From contig JAHPZE010000004.1 in assembly GCA_019058365.1 (NCBI GenBank), positions 186,001-250,000 on the forward strand: 64,000 nucleotides of DNA. Reading direction: 5' to 3'. Below the pieces are notes generated by a model that ran no database searches, had not been told where the DNA came from, and saw only the letters and a program-made list of their open reading frames with translations. Position numbers and translations under genes: made by a program. Origin of the DNA: Promethearchaeota archaeon (GTDB taxonomy: Archaea > Asgardarchaeota > Lokiarchaeia > Sigyniarchaeales > SOKP01). Numbering within the stretch: position 1 is the stretch's first letter; each line of letters opens with the position of its first letter. This document shows, one piece after another, positions 17,748 through 26,477 of this stretch.

Positions 17748-19415
17748 ATGACGGACGACGATATTAGAATTGGCGTTTTTATTTGTCATTGTGGTACTAA
17801 TATAGGTGGTGTTTTAGATATCTCTGAGTTAACAGAATATACCAAGACTTTACCTAATGTAGTATATAGTGCTGCAAACCTTTATACATGTTCAGAAGTT
17901 GGATTAAGTGAGATCAGAGAAAATATAAAGGAACATAATTTAAATCGTGTTATTGTAGCATCATGTTCTCCTCGAACTCATGAACCATTATTTAGATCAA
18001 CTTGTCAAGAAGCAGGTTTGAATCCTTATTTATTCGAAATGGTAAACATTCGAGATCAAGATTCTTGGGTTCATATGAAAGAGCCAGAAAAAGGTACCGA
18101 AAAGGCTAAAGATCTCATTAGAATGGGTGTTTTTAAGGCTGCTCTATTAGAATCATTAGAAAAAATGCAAGTTAGCGTAATACCTTCTGCTATAGTAATA
18201 GGTGGCGGGATCGCAGGAATGAATGCTGCATTAAATTTAGCAAACCAAAGTTTTAAAGTAAGTGTAATCGAAAAGGATTCTGAATTAGGAGGATTAATTA
18301 GACATTTAAATAAAGTATATCCTACTAATGAAGATGCTTCAAATATATTAGAAACAAGAAATTTGGTAGAGAATCATAAAAAAATTGAGGTATATAAGTC
18401 TGCTGTAATAGAAAAAATAGAAGGATATGTAGGGAACTTTAAAGTAATTATTCTTCAAAATAAAAAAACCATAGAAATTGAAGCAGGAGCTATTATTGTT
18501 GCTACAGGCGCAAAAGCTTTATCACCAGAAGGATACTATAATTATAATGGAAAAACCATAATAAGTCAATTAGAACTTGAAGGTTTATTAAAAGAGAATA
18601 AAATTAACAATTCTAACATTACTATGATTCAATGTGTTGGTTGTAGAAATGAAGAACGAAAATATTGTTCAAATATATGCTGTATGACTGCGCTTAAAAA
18701 TGCAATCTTAATCAAGGAACACAATCCAAATGCTAATATTAATATAATTTTTAGAGATATCCAAACTCAAGGTGTTGCCTATGAGGAATACTATAGAAGA
18801 GCAAGAGAAATGGGAATTTTGTTTATAAAATATTTACCAGAGAAACCTCCAACAATTAAGAAAGACCGTATTGAGGTTTATAATGAATTTATGAATCAAA
18901 TCATTGGATTTCCTTATGATCTTGTTGTATTATCAATGCCTCTTGTTGCTAATGAAGATTCAGAACAGCTAGCTAAAATGTTAAAAGTGCCATTAGAAGA
19001 GAATCATTTCTTTTTAGAAGCTCATGTGAAATTAAGACCTGTTGATTTTGCTACAGACGGTATTTTTGTATGTGGCTCTGCTCATTGGCCAGCGGATATT
19101 TCAGAATCAATATCACAATCAAATGCTGCAGCTTCTAGAGCAAGTACAATAATCTCGAAAGAAATGCTAGAAGTAGAAGGTTCTACAGCCGAAGTTAATA
19201 CAGATTTATGTGTGGGATGTGAAGCGTGTATTAAGATTTGTTCCTATAGTGCAATATCTAAAGATGAGGAAACTGATACTGTCGTAGTTAATAAAGTTGT
19301 TTGTAAAGGGTGTGGAGTATGTGGTGCTAGTTGTCCGCAAAATGCAATAACGATACACCACTTTACTAGCGATCAAATTATTGCTGAAATTGTAACTTAT
19401 GGAGGTGGAGAATAA
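17748..19415 (+). CDS. hdrA: HdrA-type subunit, second form with C-terminal 2x[4Fe-4S]
   Basis: A 555-residue HdrA paralog lacking the N-terminal ferredoxin insert. It begins with the HdrA N-terminal domain RIGVFICHCGTNIGGVLD, ASCSPRTHEPLF and the DQDSWVH segment, then FAD-binding VIGGGIAGMNAALNLANQ (about 146-163), CVGCRNEERKYCSNICC, and ends with two ferredoxin motifs CVGCEACIKICSYSAI and CKGCGVCGASCPQNAI. The ATG is preceded by GAGGGGGTAAAAAA lying in the end of the previous gene, so the two hdrA genes are separate cistrons, not a frameshifted one. Collinear with residues about 444-1000 of the fused protein at 20189-23650. Confidence 0.92.
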   Translation: MTDDDIRIGVFICHCGTNIGGVLDISELTEYTKTLPNVVYSAANLYTCSEVGLSEIRENIKEHNLNRVIVASCSPRTHEPLFRSTCQEAGLNPYLFEMVNIRDQDSWVHMKEPEKGTEKAKDLIRMGVFKAALLESLEKMQVSVIPSAIVIGGGIAGMNAALNLANQSFKVSVIEKDSELGGLIRHLNKVYPTNEDASNILETRNLVENHKKIEVYKSAVIEKIEGYVGNFKVIILQNKKTIEIEAGAIIVATGAKALSPEGYYNYNGKTIISQLELEGLLKENKINNSNITMIQCVGCRNEERKYCSNICCMTALKNAILIKEHNPNANINIIFRDIQTQGVAYEEYYRRAREMGILFIKYLPEKPPTIKKDRIEVYNEFMNQIIGFPYDLVVLSMPLVANEDSEQLAKMLKVPLEENHFFLEAHVKLRPVDFATDGIFVCGSAHWPADISESISQSNAAASRASTIISKEMLEVEGSTAEVNTDLCVGCEACIKICSYSAISKDEETDTVVVNKVVCKGCGVCGASCPQNAITIHHFTSDQIIAEIVTYGGGE

Positions 19416-20186
19416 ATGGTCTTTGAACCTAAAATTTTAGGTTTTTTATGTAATTGGTGCTCTTATGCTGGAGCAGACTTAGCAGGTGTTAGTCGAATCC
19501 AATACCCAACAAATGTCAGAGTTATTCGCGTTATGTGTTCTGGAAGAGTTGATCCAGTATTTATTGTTGAAGCATTTATGAATGGTATTGATGGAGTACT
19601 TGTTTTAGGATGTCATTTAGGAGATTGCCATTATATAAGTGGTAATTATGAAACAGAATTAAAAATGAAAATGTTAAGTAAAACATTATCAATGATAAAT
19701 TTCTCTGATCGAGTTCGACTTGATTGGGTTTCTGCATCAGAAGGAAATAGATTCGCTCAAATAATTGGTGATTTTACTGAACATATCCGTAAATTGGGAC
19801 CATCTCCAATTAAAAATGAGAAAGTAAAGAAAGAAATAATTGATAATCTAAATGCTGTTAAATTTGCCCTATGTGATTCAAGGTTAAGAGCTTTAGTTGC
19901 TAGGCAACGAGAATTAACCACAGATGGAAATGTATATGGGGAAATAATACCGACAGAAGAATTTGAGGAAATACTTGATAATGCTATTGAAAATGAAATT
20001 ATTCGTCATAAAATTTTAGAAAAAATTAAGAACGAAGGTAAGTCTGTCCCTGATATTGCAAAAGAAATTGACGTTGAACCTTATAAAGTATTACAACATA
20101 TTGTAACTCTTCGAGCTCGAGGTTTAGTTGATGTTGATCAAATAAATGAAGAAATTCCCACTTTCATATCGATTAAAGAGGTTTAA
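19416..20186 (+). CDS. mvhD: MvhD-like [2Fe-2S] subunit with extra C-terminal helical/HTH-like domain
   Basis: The first 140 residues are MvhD (delta subunit of F420-non-reducing hydrogenase): FLCNWCSYAGADLAGVSR, IRVMCSGRVDPVFI, GCHLGDCHYISGN and WVSASEGNRFAQII hold the cluster cysteines. MvhD links HdrA to an electron donor. Residues about 145-256 are an added region; IKNEGKSVPDIAKEIDVEPYKVLQHIVTLRARGLVDV strongly resembles a helix-turn-helix. The paralogous MvhD domain in the downstream fusion lacks this tail. The ATG follows GGAGGTGGAG, the best ribosome-binding site of the operon, and abuts the stop of the previous gene. Confidence 0.9.
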   Translation: MVFEPKILGFLCNWCSYAGADLAGVSRIQYPTNVRVIRVMCSGRVDPVFIVEAFMNGIDGVLVLGCHLGDCHYISGNYETELKMKMLSKTLSMINFSDRVRLDWVSASEGNRFAQIIGDFTEHIRKLGPSPIKNEKVKKEIIDNLNAVKFALCDSRLRALVARQRELTTDGNVYGEIIPTEEFEEILDNAIENEIIRHKILEKIKNEGKSVPDIAKEIDVEPYKVLQHIVTLRARGLVDVDQINEEIPTFISIKEV

Positions 20187-20188
20187 AG

Positions 20189-23100
20189 ATGGAAAAAATT
20201 GGGTCAGTTTTAGTAATAGGAGGTGGAATAGCAGGCATCCAAGCTTCAATGGATTTAGCAGATTCAGGCTTTAAAGTTTATTTAATTGAATCATCAATGA
20301 GTATAGGAGGAGTTATGTCTCAATTAGATAAAACTTTTCCTACGAATGACTGTTCTATATGTATTCTCGCTCCTAAATTGGTTGCTGCAGGGCGTCATGA
20401 AAATATTACACTTTTAATAAATACAAATTTGGAAAAAATTGCGGGAAATCCTGGTAATTTTACTGTTGGGTTGAAACAAAACTCTTTATTATTGGATCAA
20501 GAAAAATGTACTGGTTGTGGGGTATGTGCTCAAGAATGTCCTGTAGAAGCTATTGATTTTTTTAATGAGGGGCTCTCAAATAGAGCTGCTATATCTGTTA
20601 AATTTCCACAAGCAGTTCCTTTAGTATTTTCAATTGATCAGGATCTGTGTATCGGATGTGGTTTTTGTAAGGGCGTATGTAAAGCTAAGGCAATTGATTA
20701 TACTCTCGAGGACAAATTTACTACTTTGAATGTTGGAGCTATTATTTTAGCAGTTGGTTTTGATGAATATGACCCTAGTCTTACACAACAATATGGTTAC
20801 AGTAAATATTTGAATGTTGTCACTAGTATTGAATTTGAGCGAATATTAAGTGCAAGTGGTCCCCATTCGGGGCTCATCCTTAGGCCATCTGATGGAATTA
20901 TTCCAAAAAAAATAGCATTTTTGCAGTGTGTTGGTTCAAGAGATAAAAAACATGGTGCAGAATATTGTTCTTCAATCTGTTGTATGTATACCGCTAAAGA
21001 AGCTGTAATTGCGAAAGAACATATGGCAATTATTGAACCTACGATTTTCTCAATGGATGTGAGAGCTGTTGGAAAAGATTTTGATAAATATATTGAACGT
21101 GCTCAAGATGAATATGGCATTAGATATATTAGAAGTAGAATTTCGGATATTAAGGAAATAGTAGAGACAAAAGATCTGATTCTTCATTTTGAGAATGAAG
21201 AGGGAAAAGTAGTTAGTGAGGTTTTTAACTTAGTTGTTTTGGCCGTAGGTGCTTTACCAAATCGGAGTACAAAAGAGTTAGTAAAAAAGCTAAATATTGA
21301 ATTGAATAGTTATGATTTCTGTAAGACAAAGCCATTTTCCCCAGTAGAAACATCCAGAAAAGGAATTTATGTATGTGGTATGATTTCAGAACCTAAAGAT
21401 ATTCCAGAAACAGTTGTAGAGGCAAGTGCGGCAGCAGGTGCTGTAAATATTCTTTTATCTGATGTCAGAAATACTTTAATAACTGAAAAAGAATTACCAA
21501 AAGAAATTGATACAAGTGGAGAACCCCCTCGCATCGGTGTTTTTATATGTCATTGTGGGATTAACATTGGAGGTGTTGTAGATGTTCCTGAAGTTGTTGA
21601 ATATGCAAGTCAATTACCTGATGTAATTTATGCTGAAAGGAATTTATATACATGCTCAGCAGATACTCAAACTAAGATTAAAGAAAAAATTAAAGAACAT
21701 AATCTAAATAGAGTAATTGTTGCTTCATGTACCCCAAGAACTCATGAACCCTTATTTCAAGCAACAATTAGGGAAGCAGGTTTGAATAAATATCTTTTTG
21801 ATTTAGCAAATATCCGGGATCAATGCTCATGGGTACATATGCATGAACCAGAGGAAGCAACAGAGAAAGCAAAGGATCTAGTGAGAATGGCTATTGCTAG
21901 AGCTCGAAAATTAGTCCCTCTCCAAGAACAACAAGTAGAAGTAATACATAAGGGAATGGTAATTGGAGGAGGCGTTGCAGGAATGACAGCAGCTTTAAAC
22001 CTTGCAAATCAAGGATTTGAAGTATTTCTTATAGAAAAAGCTGAAAAATTAGGAGGATTTTCTAATAATATTTATCAAACTATAGAAAATTATGATGTTC
22101 AAGAATTTCTTGAAGATTTAATTAATAAAGTTAATAATCATAAGCTCATTAACGTATTTCTTAATGCTAGAATTAACTCAATAGGTGGTTACGTCTGTAA
22201 CTTTACAACCAAAATTACATGTGGTGAAGATAAACAAAAGAAAGAATTTCAGCACGGTATTATTATTGTAGCTACTGGAGCTCATGAATACCAACCAAAA
22301 AATGGTGAATTTCTTTTTGATAAAGATAATAGAGTTATATTACAATCAGAACTCGAAAAAATTCTTTTCACTGAGGAAGAGAAAATTAATAATTTAAATT
22401 CAATAGTAATGATACAGTGTGTAGGCTCTAGAAATGAAGAGCATCCATATTGTAGTAGGATGTGCTGTAGTGAAGCAATTAAAAATGCTTTAAAGGCAAA
22501 AGAGATTAATCCAAATCTTAATATCACTATTTTATATAGAGATATTCGAACCTATGGCTTTAAAGAAAAATATTACAATTTGGCAAGAGAAAAGGGAATA
22601 CTTTTTCTCAGGTTCAAAGATGATGCACCCCCTGAAATTAAGTTAGAAAATGGTAAATTAGATGTTTATATAGATAAATCAGATATTGGAACTATTAAAA
22701 TAGGAGCAGATTTAATTGCTCTAAGTGCAGGTATTGTCGCTGATGGTGAAGCTAACGAAATTTTAGCAAAAATGTTAAAAGTCCCAACGAATGATGATAA
22801 TTTTTTCTTAGAAGCTCATGTAAAACTTCGACCATCAGATTTCGCAACTGACGGTATCTTTTTATGCGGAACTGCTCGCGGAACTGCAACAATTAGCGAA
22901 AGCATAGGACAGGCAATGTCAGCTGCCTCTAGAGCTACTACAATTTTATCTAAAGATATTTTAATTACTCAAGGTGTCATATCTAAGGTTGATCCCGCTT
23001 TATGCATTGGATGCAATAGATGTGCTGAAGTGTGTAATTATGGTGCAGTTGGTGTAAAATATGAAGAAGGTTTAATGGTTTCTGAAGTTAATCCTCTACT

Positions 23101-23650
23101 TTGTAAAGGTTGTGGAGATTGTGCTGCTGAATGTCCTGCAGAAGCTATTACTATGAGTCATTTTGGACGTATTCAAATTGAACCAATGATAACTGAAGCT
23201 GCAAAAACTTCACTTTCAGATGGACCGCCTAGAATAGTTGCATTTCTCTGCAACTGGTGTAGTTATGCCGGTGCAGATCTAGCTGGAGTAAGTCGATATC
23301 AATATCCTCCAAATATAAGAACTATAAGAGTAATGTGTTCTGGGGGCATCCCTAAGAGTTTTATACTCCAAGCATTTTTAGAAGGTGCTGATGGCGTTTT
23401 TGTAGGTGGATGCCATCTAGGAGATTGTCATTATATAGCCGGAAATCAAGATACTTTAAGAAGAACTAATGAAATTGAACAAATTATAGAATCTCTCGGA
23501 ATCAATCCCGGTAGATTCCTGCGAAGATGGGTTTCTGCTAGTGAAGGAAAGCTTTTTGCTGAAACCATTACAGAATTTACCGAAAAATTAAAAAAATTAG
23601 GTCCTATTGAAAATGACTATAAAAAAGAAGAAATTCTTATAACAAAATAA
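20189..23650 (+). CDS. HdrA-HdrA'-MvhD three-part fusion, 1153 aa
   Basis: One polypeptide carries the content of the three preceding genes in the same order. Residues 1-430 are HdrA with FAD site VIGGGIAGIQASMDLADSG, the TFPTNDCSICILAPKL hallmark and ferredoxin clusters CTGCGVCAQECP and CIGCGFCKGVCK. Residues about 444-1005 are a second HdrA with VFICHCGINIGGVVDV, GGGVAGMTAALNLANQ, CVGSRNEEHPYCSRMCC and C-terminal clusters CIGCNRCAEVC and CKGCGDCAAECP. Residues about 1010-1153 are MvhD (FLCNWCSYAGADLAGVSR, GGCHLGDCHYIAGN). It starts 2 bp after mvhD. It differs from the split copy in the second N-terminal cluster, which has ordinary CxxCxxC spacing. Probably a second flavin core of an electron-bifurcating complex. 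Confidence 0.93.
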   Translation: MEKIGSVLVIGGGIAGIQASMDLADSGFKVYLIESSMSIGGVMSQLDKTFPTNDCSICILAPKLVAAGRHENITLLINTNLEKIAGNPGNFTVGLKQNSLLLDQEKCTGCGVCAQECPVEAIDFFNEGLSNRAAISVKFPQAVPLVFSIDQDLCIGCGFCKGVCKAKAIDYTLEDKFTTLNVGAIILAVGFDEYDPSLTQQYGYSKYLNVVTSIEFERILSASGPHSGLILRPSDGIIPKKIAFLQCVGSRDKKHGAEYCSSICCMYTAKEAVIAKEHMAIIEPTIFSMDVRAVGKDFDKYIERAQDEYGIRYIRSRISDIKEIVETKDLILHFENEEGKVVSEVFNLVVLAVGALPNRSTKELVKKLNIELNSYDFCKTKPFSPVETSRKGIYVCGMISEPKDIPETVVEASAAAGAVNILLSDVRNTLITEKELPKEIDTSGEPPRIGVFICHCGINIGGVVDVPEVVEYASQLPDVIYAERNLYTCSADTQTKIKEKIKEHNLNRVIVASCTPRTHEPLFQATIREAGLNKYLFDLANIRDQCSWVHMHEPEEATEKAKDLVRMAIARARKLVPLQEQQVEVIHKGMVIGGGVAGMTAALNLANQGFEVFLIEKAEKLGGFSNNIYQTIENYDVQEFLEDLINKVNNHKLINVFLNARINSIGGYVCNFTTKITCGEDKQKKEFQHGIIIVATGAHEYQPKNGEFLFDKDNRVILQSELEKILFTEEEKINNLNSIVMIQCVGSRNEEHPYCSRMCCSEAIKNALKAKEINPNLNITILYRDIRTYGFKEKYYNLAREKGILFLRFKDDAPPEIKLENGKLDVYIDKSDIGTIKIGADLIALSAGIVADGEANEILAKMLKVPTNDDNFFLEAHVKLRPSDFATDGIFLCGTARGTATISESIGQAMSAASRATTILSKDILITQGVISKVDPALCIGCNRCAEVCNYGAVGVKYEEGLMVSEVNPLLCKGCGDCAAECPAEAITMSHFGRIQIEPMITEAAKTSLSDGPPRIVAFLCNWCSYAGADLAGVSRYQYPPNIRTIRVMCSGGIPKSFILQAFLEGADGVFVGGCHLGDCHYIAGNQDTLRRTNEIEQIIESLGINPGRFLRRWVSASEGKLFAETITEFTEKLKKLGPIENDYKKEEILITK

Positions 23651-23688
23651 TATAATTATCAAATTAATAAAATTAAGAGTTTTTTAAA

Positions 23689-24387
23689 ATGATTATAACT
23701 AAACAAAAAGGTATTGAAGAAATATATGAAATGATAAAACCATACTCAAAAATCCTAGTCGCTGGGTGTGATGGATGTTGTCAACCTCCACGCTCAATTA
23801 ATGAAGCAAAATTATTGGCACAAATGTTAGAATTGAAAGCAAGGAGTAATGGAAAAGAATTAAAATGGAAAGCTATCACTGTCCTAAGACAGTGTGATGA
23901 TAGAATTGCAGCAACGACAATAAGACCATTTATTGAAGAATTTGATGCAATTGTATCTTTAGCATGTGGTTTAGGTGTCGGAATGTTAAATAGAATCTTT
24001 CCTACAATTCTCACTTTTCCAGCACAAAACAGTATGTTTGGTGGAGCAGAAAATAATGGAGAAAATTATTTTGTTGAGTATTGTGAAACTTGTGGAGAAT
24101 GTCTCCTGGGAGTTACAGGTGGTATTTGTCCGATGGCAGGATGTGCAAAAAACCTGAGTAACGGTCCTTGTGGAGGACAAGTTGAAGGTAAATGTGAAGT
24201 AGGAGGATATACACACGATTGTGCATGGGTCAAAATCTGGGAACGATTGAAGAAATTCAATAGACTTGATTTATTCACAGTTTATAGACCACCACGAAAT
24301 TACCGTATATGGTCGAGTCCAAGATTTTTACATATTTATGAACCAAGTTCAAATGTGGAAGAACCGAAAAAGGAGGAGAAAGTATAA
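23689..24387 (+). CDS. metV: MetV-type protein (methylene-tetrahydrofolate reductase partner, Cys-rich)
   Basis: A 232-residue MetV-family protein (MTHFR C-terminal zinc/iron-sulfur-binding family). An N-terminal alpha/beta domain has VAGCDGCCQPPRS and VSLACGLGVGMLNRIFP; the C-terminal cysteine-rich domain has YCETCGECLLGVTGGICPMAGCAKNLSNGPCGG followed by GKCEVGG and CAWVKIWERLK. In acetogens MetV pairs with MetF and links it to Hdr-type electron carriers. The gene lies 38 bp after the Hdr fusion gene and directly before metF, an order also known from the Moorella metVF-hdr cluster. A second metV occurs at 34384-35064. Confidence 0.92.
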   Translation: MIITKQKGIEEIYEMIKPYSKILVAGCDGCCQPPRSINEAKLLAQMLELKARSNGKELKWKAITVLRQCDDRIAATTIRPFIEEFDAIVSLACGLGVGMLNRIFPTILTFPAQNSMFGGAENNGENYFVEYCETCGECLLGVTGGICPMAGCAKNLSNGPCGGQVEGKCEVGGYTHDCAWVKIWERLKKFNRLDLFTVYRPPRNYRIWSSPRFLHIYEPSSNVEEPKKEEKV

Positions 24388-24388
24388 A

Positions 24389-25327
24389 ATGCCAAAAAGA
24401 CCTGCTTACAGTAATCTAGTAAAGAATATCAAAGAAGGAAAATTCGTATTCACTGGTGAATTAGAACCTGAGAAAGATTTTGATTTAAAACATGTTCTGA
24501 AGTCTGCAGAAGCAATGAAAAAGACTAATAAAATCGTTGCCGCTAATGTTACAGACGGGCCTCAAGGAGATGCTTATACATGTTCCATGGTCCCTTGCTA
24601 TCTAGTTCAAGAAAAAGTTGGATTAGAAGCCATCTGGCAGATGACTGTTCGAGATAGAAATAGAATTGCTCTATTTGGTGATATTTTAGGTGGTGCAATT
24701 CTCGGTCTTAAAAATCTACTTGCATTAACAGGTGATCATTCTGCACTTGGAGATCACCAAAATGCTAGACCTGTTTATGATCTAGATTCTACTCAATTGA
24801 TAGAACTCGTTTCAAAAATGGTTGATGAAGGAACTGATTTAGAAGGAAATGAGATAGTAGGAGGAAAACCGCAAATAAATGTTGGTTGTGCTGCAAATCC
24901 AAATTCAAATCCAAGAGAGCCAGAAATTTTAAAAGTTGGGAGAAAGGTAGAGGTGGGAGCAGATTTCATTCAAACTCAAACTTCATTTGATATTGATGAT
25001 GCTAAGGAGTTTCTAAAGGAATTAGAAAAATATAATACTCCTGTCTTACTTGGGTTATTTCCAATAAAAAGTTATGGAATTGCTGCCTATTTTGATGCAA
25101 ATATTCCAGGTGTGTCAGTTCCTAAAGAATTTCTTGGAGCATTAAAGAAAGCAGAAAAAGATAATAAGGGGAATAAAAATGCTAAATATGCTGCGATAGA
25201 TAAGGTTAATCTGGAGTTCTACAGACCGTTTATTAATGAAATTAAGAAAACTACTAAAGCTGCAGGAATTCATTGTATGGCAGTACATTATGAAAGATTA
25301 TTTGATCCACTCCTTAAAGATTTCTGA
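24389..25327 (+). CDS. metF: Methylenetetrahydrofolate reductase family (MetF)
   Basis: FAD-dependent TIM-barrel enzyme reducing the methylene-carrier to the methyl-carrier, the last step of the methyl branch of the Wood-Ljungdahl pathway. The 312-residue protein has FTGELEPEKDFD at the N-terminus, ANVTDGPQG, WQMTVRDRNRIAL, LALTGDHSALGDH, NVGCAANPNSNPREPE, FIQTQTSFDIDDA and PVLLGLFPIKSYGIAAYFDANIPGVSVP, all MTHFR-typical. The ATG at 24389 has AGGAGGAG 11 bp upstream and lies just after the metV stop; the frame is open further upstream but that part overlaps metV. Carrier (folate or methanopterin) cannot be told from sequence. Confidence 0.93.
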   Translation: MPKRPAYSNLVKNIKEGKFVFTGELEPEKDFDLKHVLKSAEAMKKTNKIVAANVTDGPQGDAYTCSMVPCYLVQEKVGLEAIWQMTVRDRNRIALFGDILGGAILGLKNLLALTGDHSALGDHQNARPVYDLDSTQLIELVSKMVDEGTDLEGNEIVGGKPQINVGCAANPNSNPREPEILKVGRKVEVGADFIQTQTSFDIDDAKEFLKELEKYNTPVLLGLFPIKSYGIAAYFDANIPGVSVPKEFLGALKKAEKDNKGNKNAKYAAIDKVNLEFYRPFINEIKKTTKAAGIHCMAVHYERLFDPLLKDF

Positions 25328-25415
25328 AATAAGAACATAAATTTAAAGAATAATTTTTTCGAAATTTCAAATTAAGATTTTTTTAAATATTAAAAAAGAG
25401 AAGAGGGAATTAATA

Positions 25416-25886
25416 ATGAAAAATTTAGATGATAAGGATAAGAGAATCCTTGAAATGCTTCTTGCGGATTCTAGAAGACCATATCATGAAATAGCGGCAG
25501 ATCCAAAGGTAGAATTATCTGAATCGACTGTAAGAAAACGTGTTATCAAACTGCAAGAAGAAGGGGTAATTGAAAAGTTTACTATACAGATCTGCCGTGA
25601 AGATGAAAGATGCATTATTGCATTCATTACACTTATTCCAAAAAGTTTAGCTGAGACAAAAGAATTATTAAGAGAAGCCCAAATCCTACCTCAATGTGAG
25701 GAAGTTTATTTTCTTGCGGGAGAATGTGGTGTTTTGATAAAAGTCAATGTACCTGAAATAATTGAGCTAGATGCGTTAATAGAATCATTCCGTGCTCGTG
25801 CTGATGTAAAAAGTGTTGAGAGAGTATGTGTAGTTTTAAGACCAATAAAAACCCTTCAACAACAATCGGAAGTTCGAGTTTTATAA
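25416..25886 (+). CDS. Lrp/AsnC family regulator at the end of the hdr-met operon
   Basis: A 156-residue protein with an N-terminal winged helix-turn-helix (LDDKDKRILEMLLADSRRPYHEIA and VELSESTVRKRVIKLQEEGVI) and a C-terminal RAM-like domain. It contains five cysteines (QICREDERCIIA, PQCEEVY, AGECGVL and RVCVVL), more than is usual for this family, which might allow redox or metal sensing; that is inference. It lies 88 bp after metF, same strand, with a GAAGAGGGAATTAATA ribosome-binding region. It is a natural candidate regulator of the hdr operon and its palindromic control region. Confidence 0.88.
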   Translation: MKNLDDKDKRILEMLLADSRRPYHEIAADPKVELSESTVRKRVIKLQEEGVIEKFTIQICREDERCIIAFITLIPKSLAETKELLREAQILPQCEEVYFLAGECGVLIKVNVPEIIELDALIESFRARADVKSVERVCVVLRPIKTLQQQSEVRVL

Positions 25887-26477
25887 CTATTTTTTGAATG
25901 CTTTTGTAAAAACCATCTCATCACTGATGACTTGCCAAGTTCTCCAACCATTTTCAACCTTTTCTTTAGCTTCTTTAATAAAGGCGTTATAACCGATCTC
26001 ACGGCATCTTTTCAAATTATTACATGTATCTCTACTATATCTTGTACAAATCATTTTGGTCATTTGAGCTTTATTTGCCATTGGCACGGGATTAGAATCT
26101 TCATTTGGACAGGCAGTTTCTGCTGAAGAATCATAATCGTTACATTCAGCACATGTCCAGTAACCCTTGGATTTAACACATTTCGCAATACCACAAAATT
26201 GTGATGCAAACCCTCCGATATAACATCCAGGACACTTTCCTTTAACACTGGCTTTAATGTATTTATTTAATGTCTTTAAGGTAATATTTATTTCTTCAGG
26301 ATTTAATCCAATTGCCATACTAGTATCTACCATATTTCCTCCTTCCCAAATACTTTTAAGTTTTTTTGCCGCTTCTAACCCTCCTCCAGTATAAGTATCA
26401 CATCCTAAACAGACAATGCCACAAGGAGCAAGAACTCCTCTATCTTCTTCTTTAACATCTTCTAATTTTAAACTCAT
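25887..26477 (-). CDS. DUF3795-like cysteine-rich protein
   Basis: A 196-residue protein with APCGIVCLGCDTYTGGG at residues 17-33, CPGCYIGGFASQFCGIAKCVKSKGYWTCAECNDYD in the middle and later single cysteines. This fits the DUF3795 family of probable zinc-binding proteins, common in anaerobes and of unknown function. The stop codon abuts that of the convergent Lrp gene. ATG preceded by AAGTGATTAAAT. Normal length for a two-part DUF3795 member. Confidence 0.8.
   Translation of the reverse strand: MSLKLEDVKEEDRGVLAPCGIVCLGCDTYTGGGLEAAKKLKSIWEGGNMVDTSMAIGLNPEEINITLKTLNKYIKASVKGKCPGCYIGGFASQFCGIAKCVKSKGYWTCAECNDYDSSAETACPNEDSNPVPMANKAQMTKMICTRYSRDTCNNLKRCREIGYNAFIKEAKEKVENGWRTWQVISDEMVFTKAFKK

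Noticed and set aside
16448..19415. Two adjacent hdrA genes could be one HdrA broken by a frameshift.
   Set aside because: The 4-bp gap has a clean stop, a GGGGG-type ribosome-binding site and ATG, and the second protein has its own N-terminal domain. The fused paralog has the same junction as a linker.
24266..24388. Upstream extension of the metF frame into metV.
   Set aside because: It overlaps metV, has no family similarity, and AGGAGGAG sits right before the ATG at 24389.
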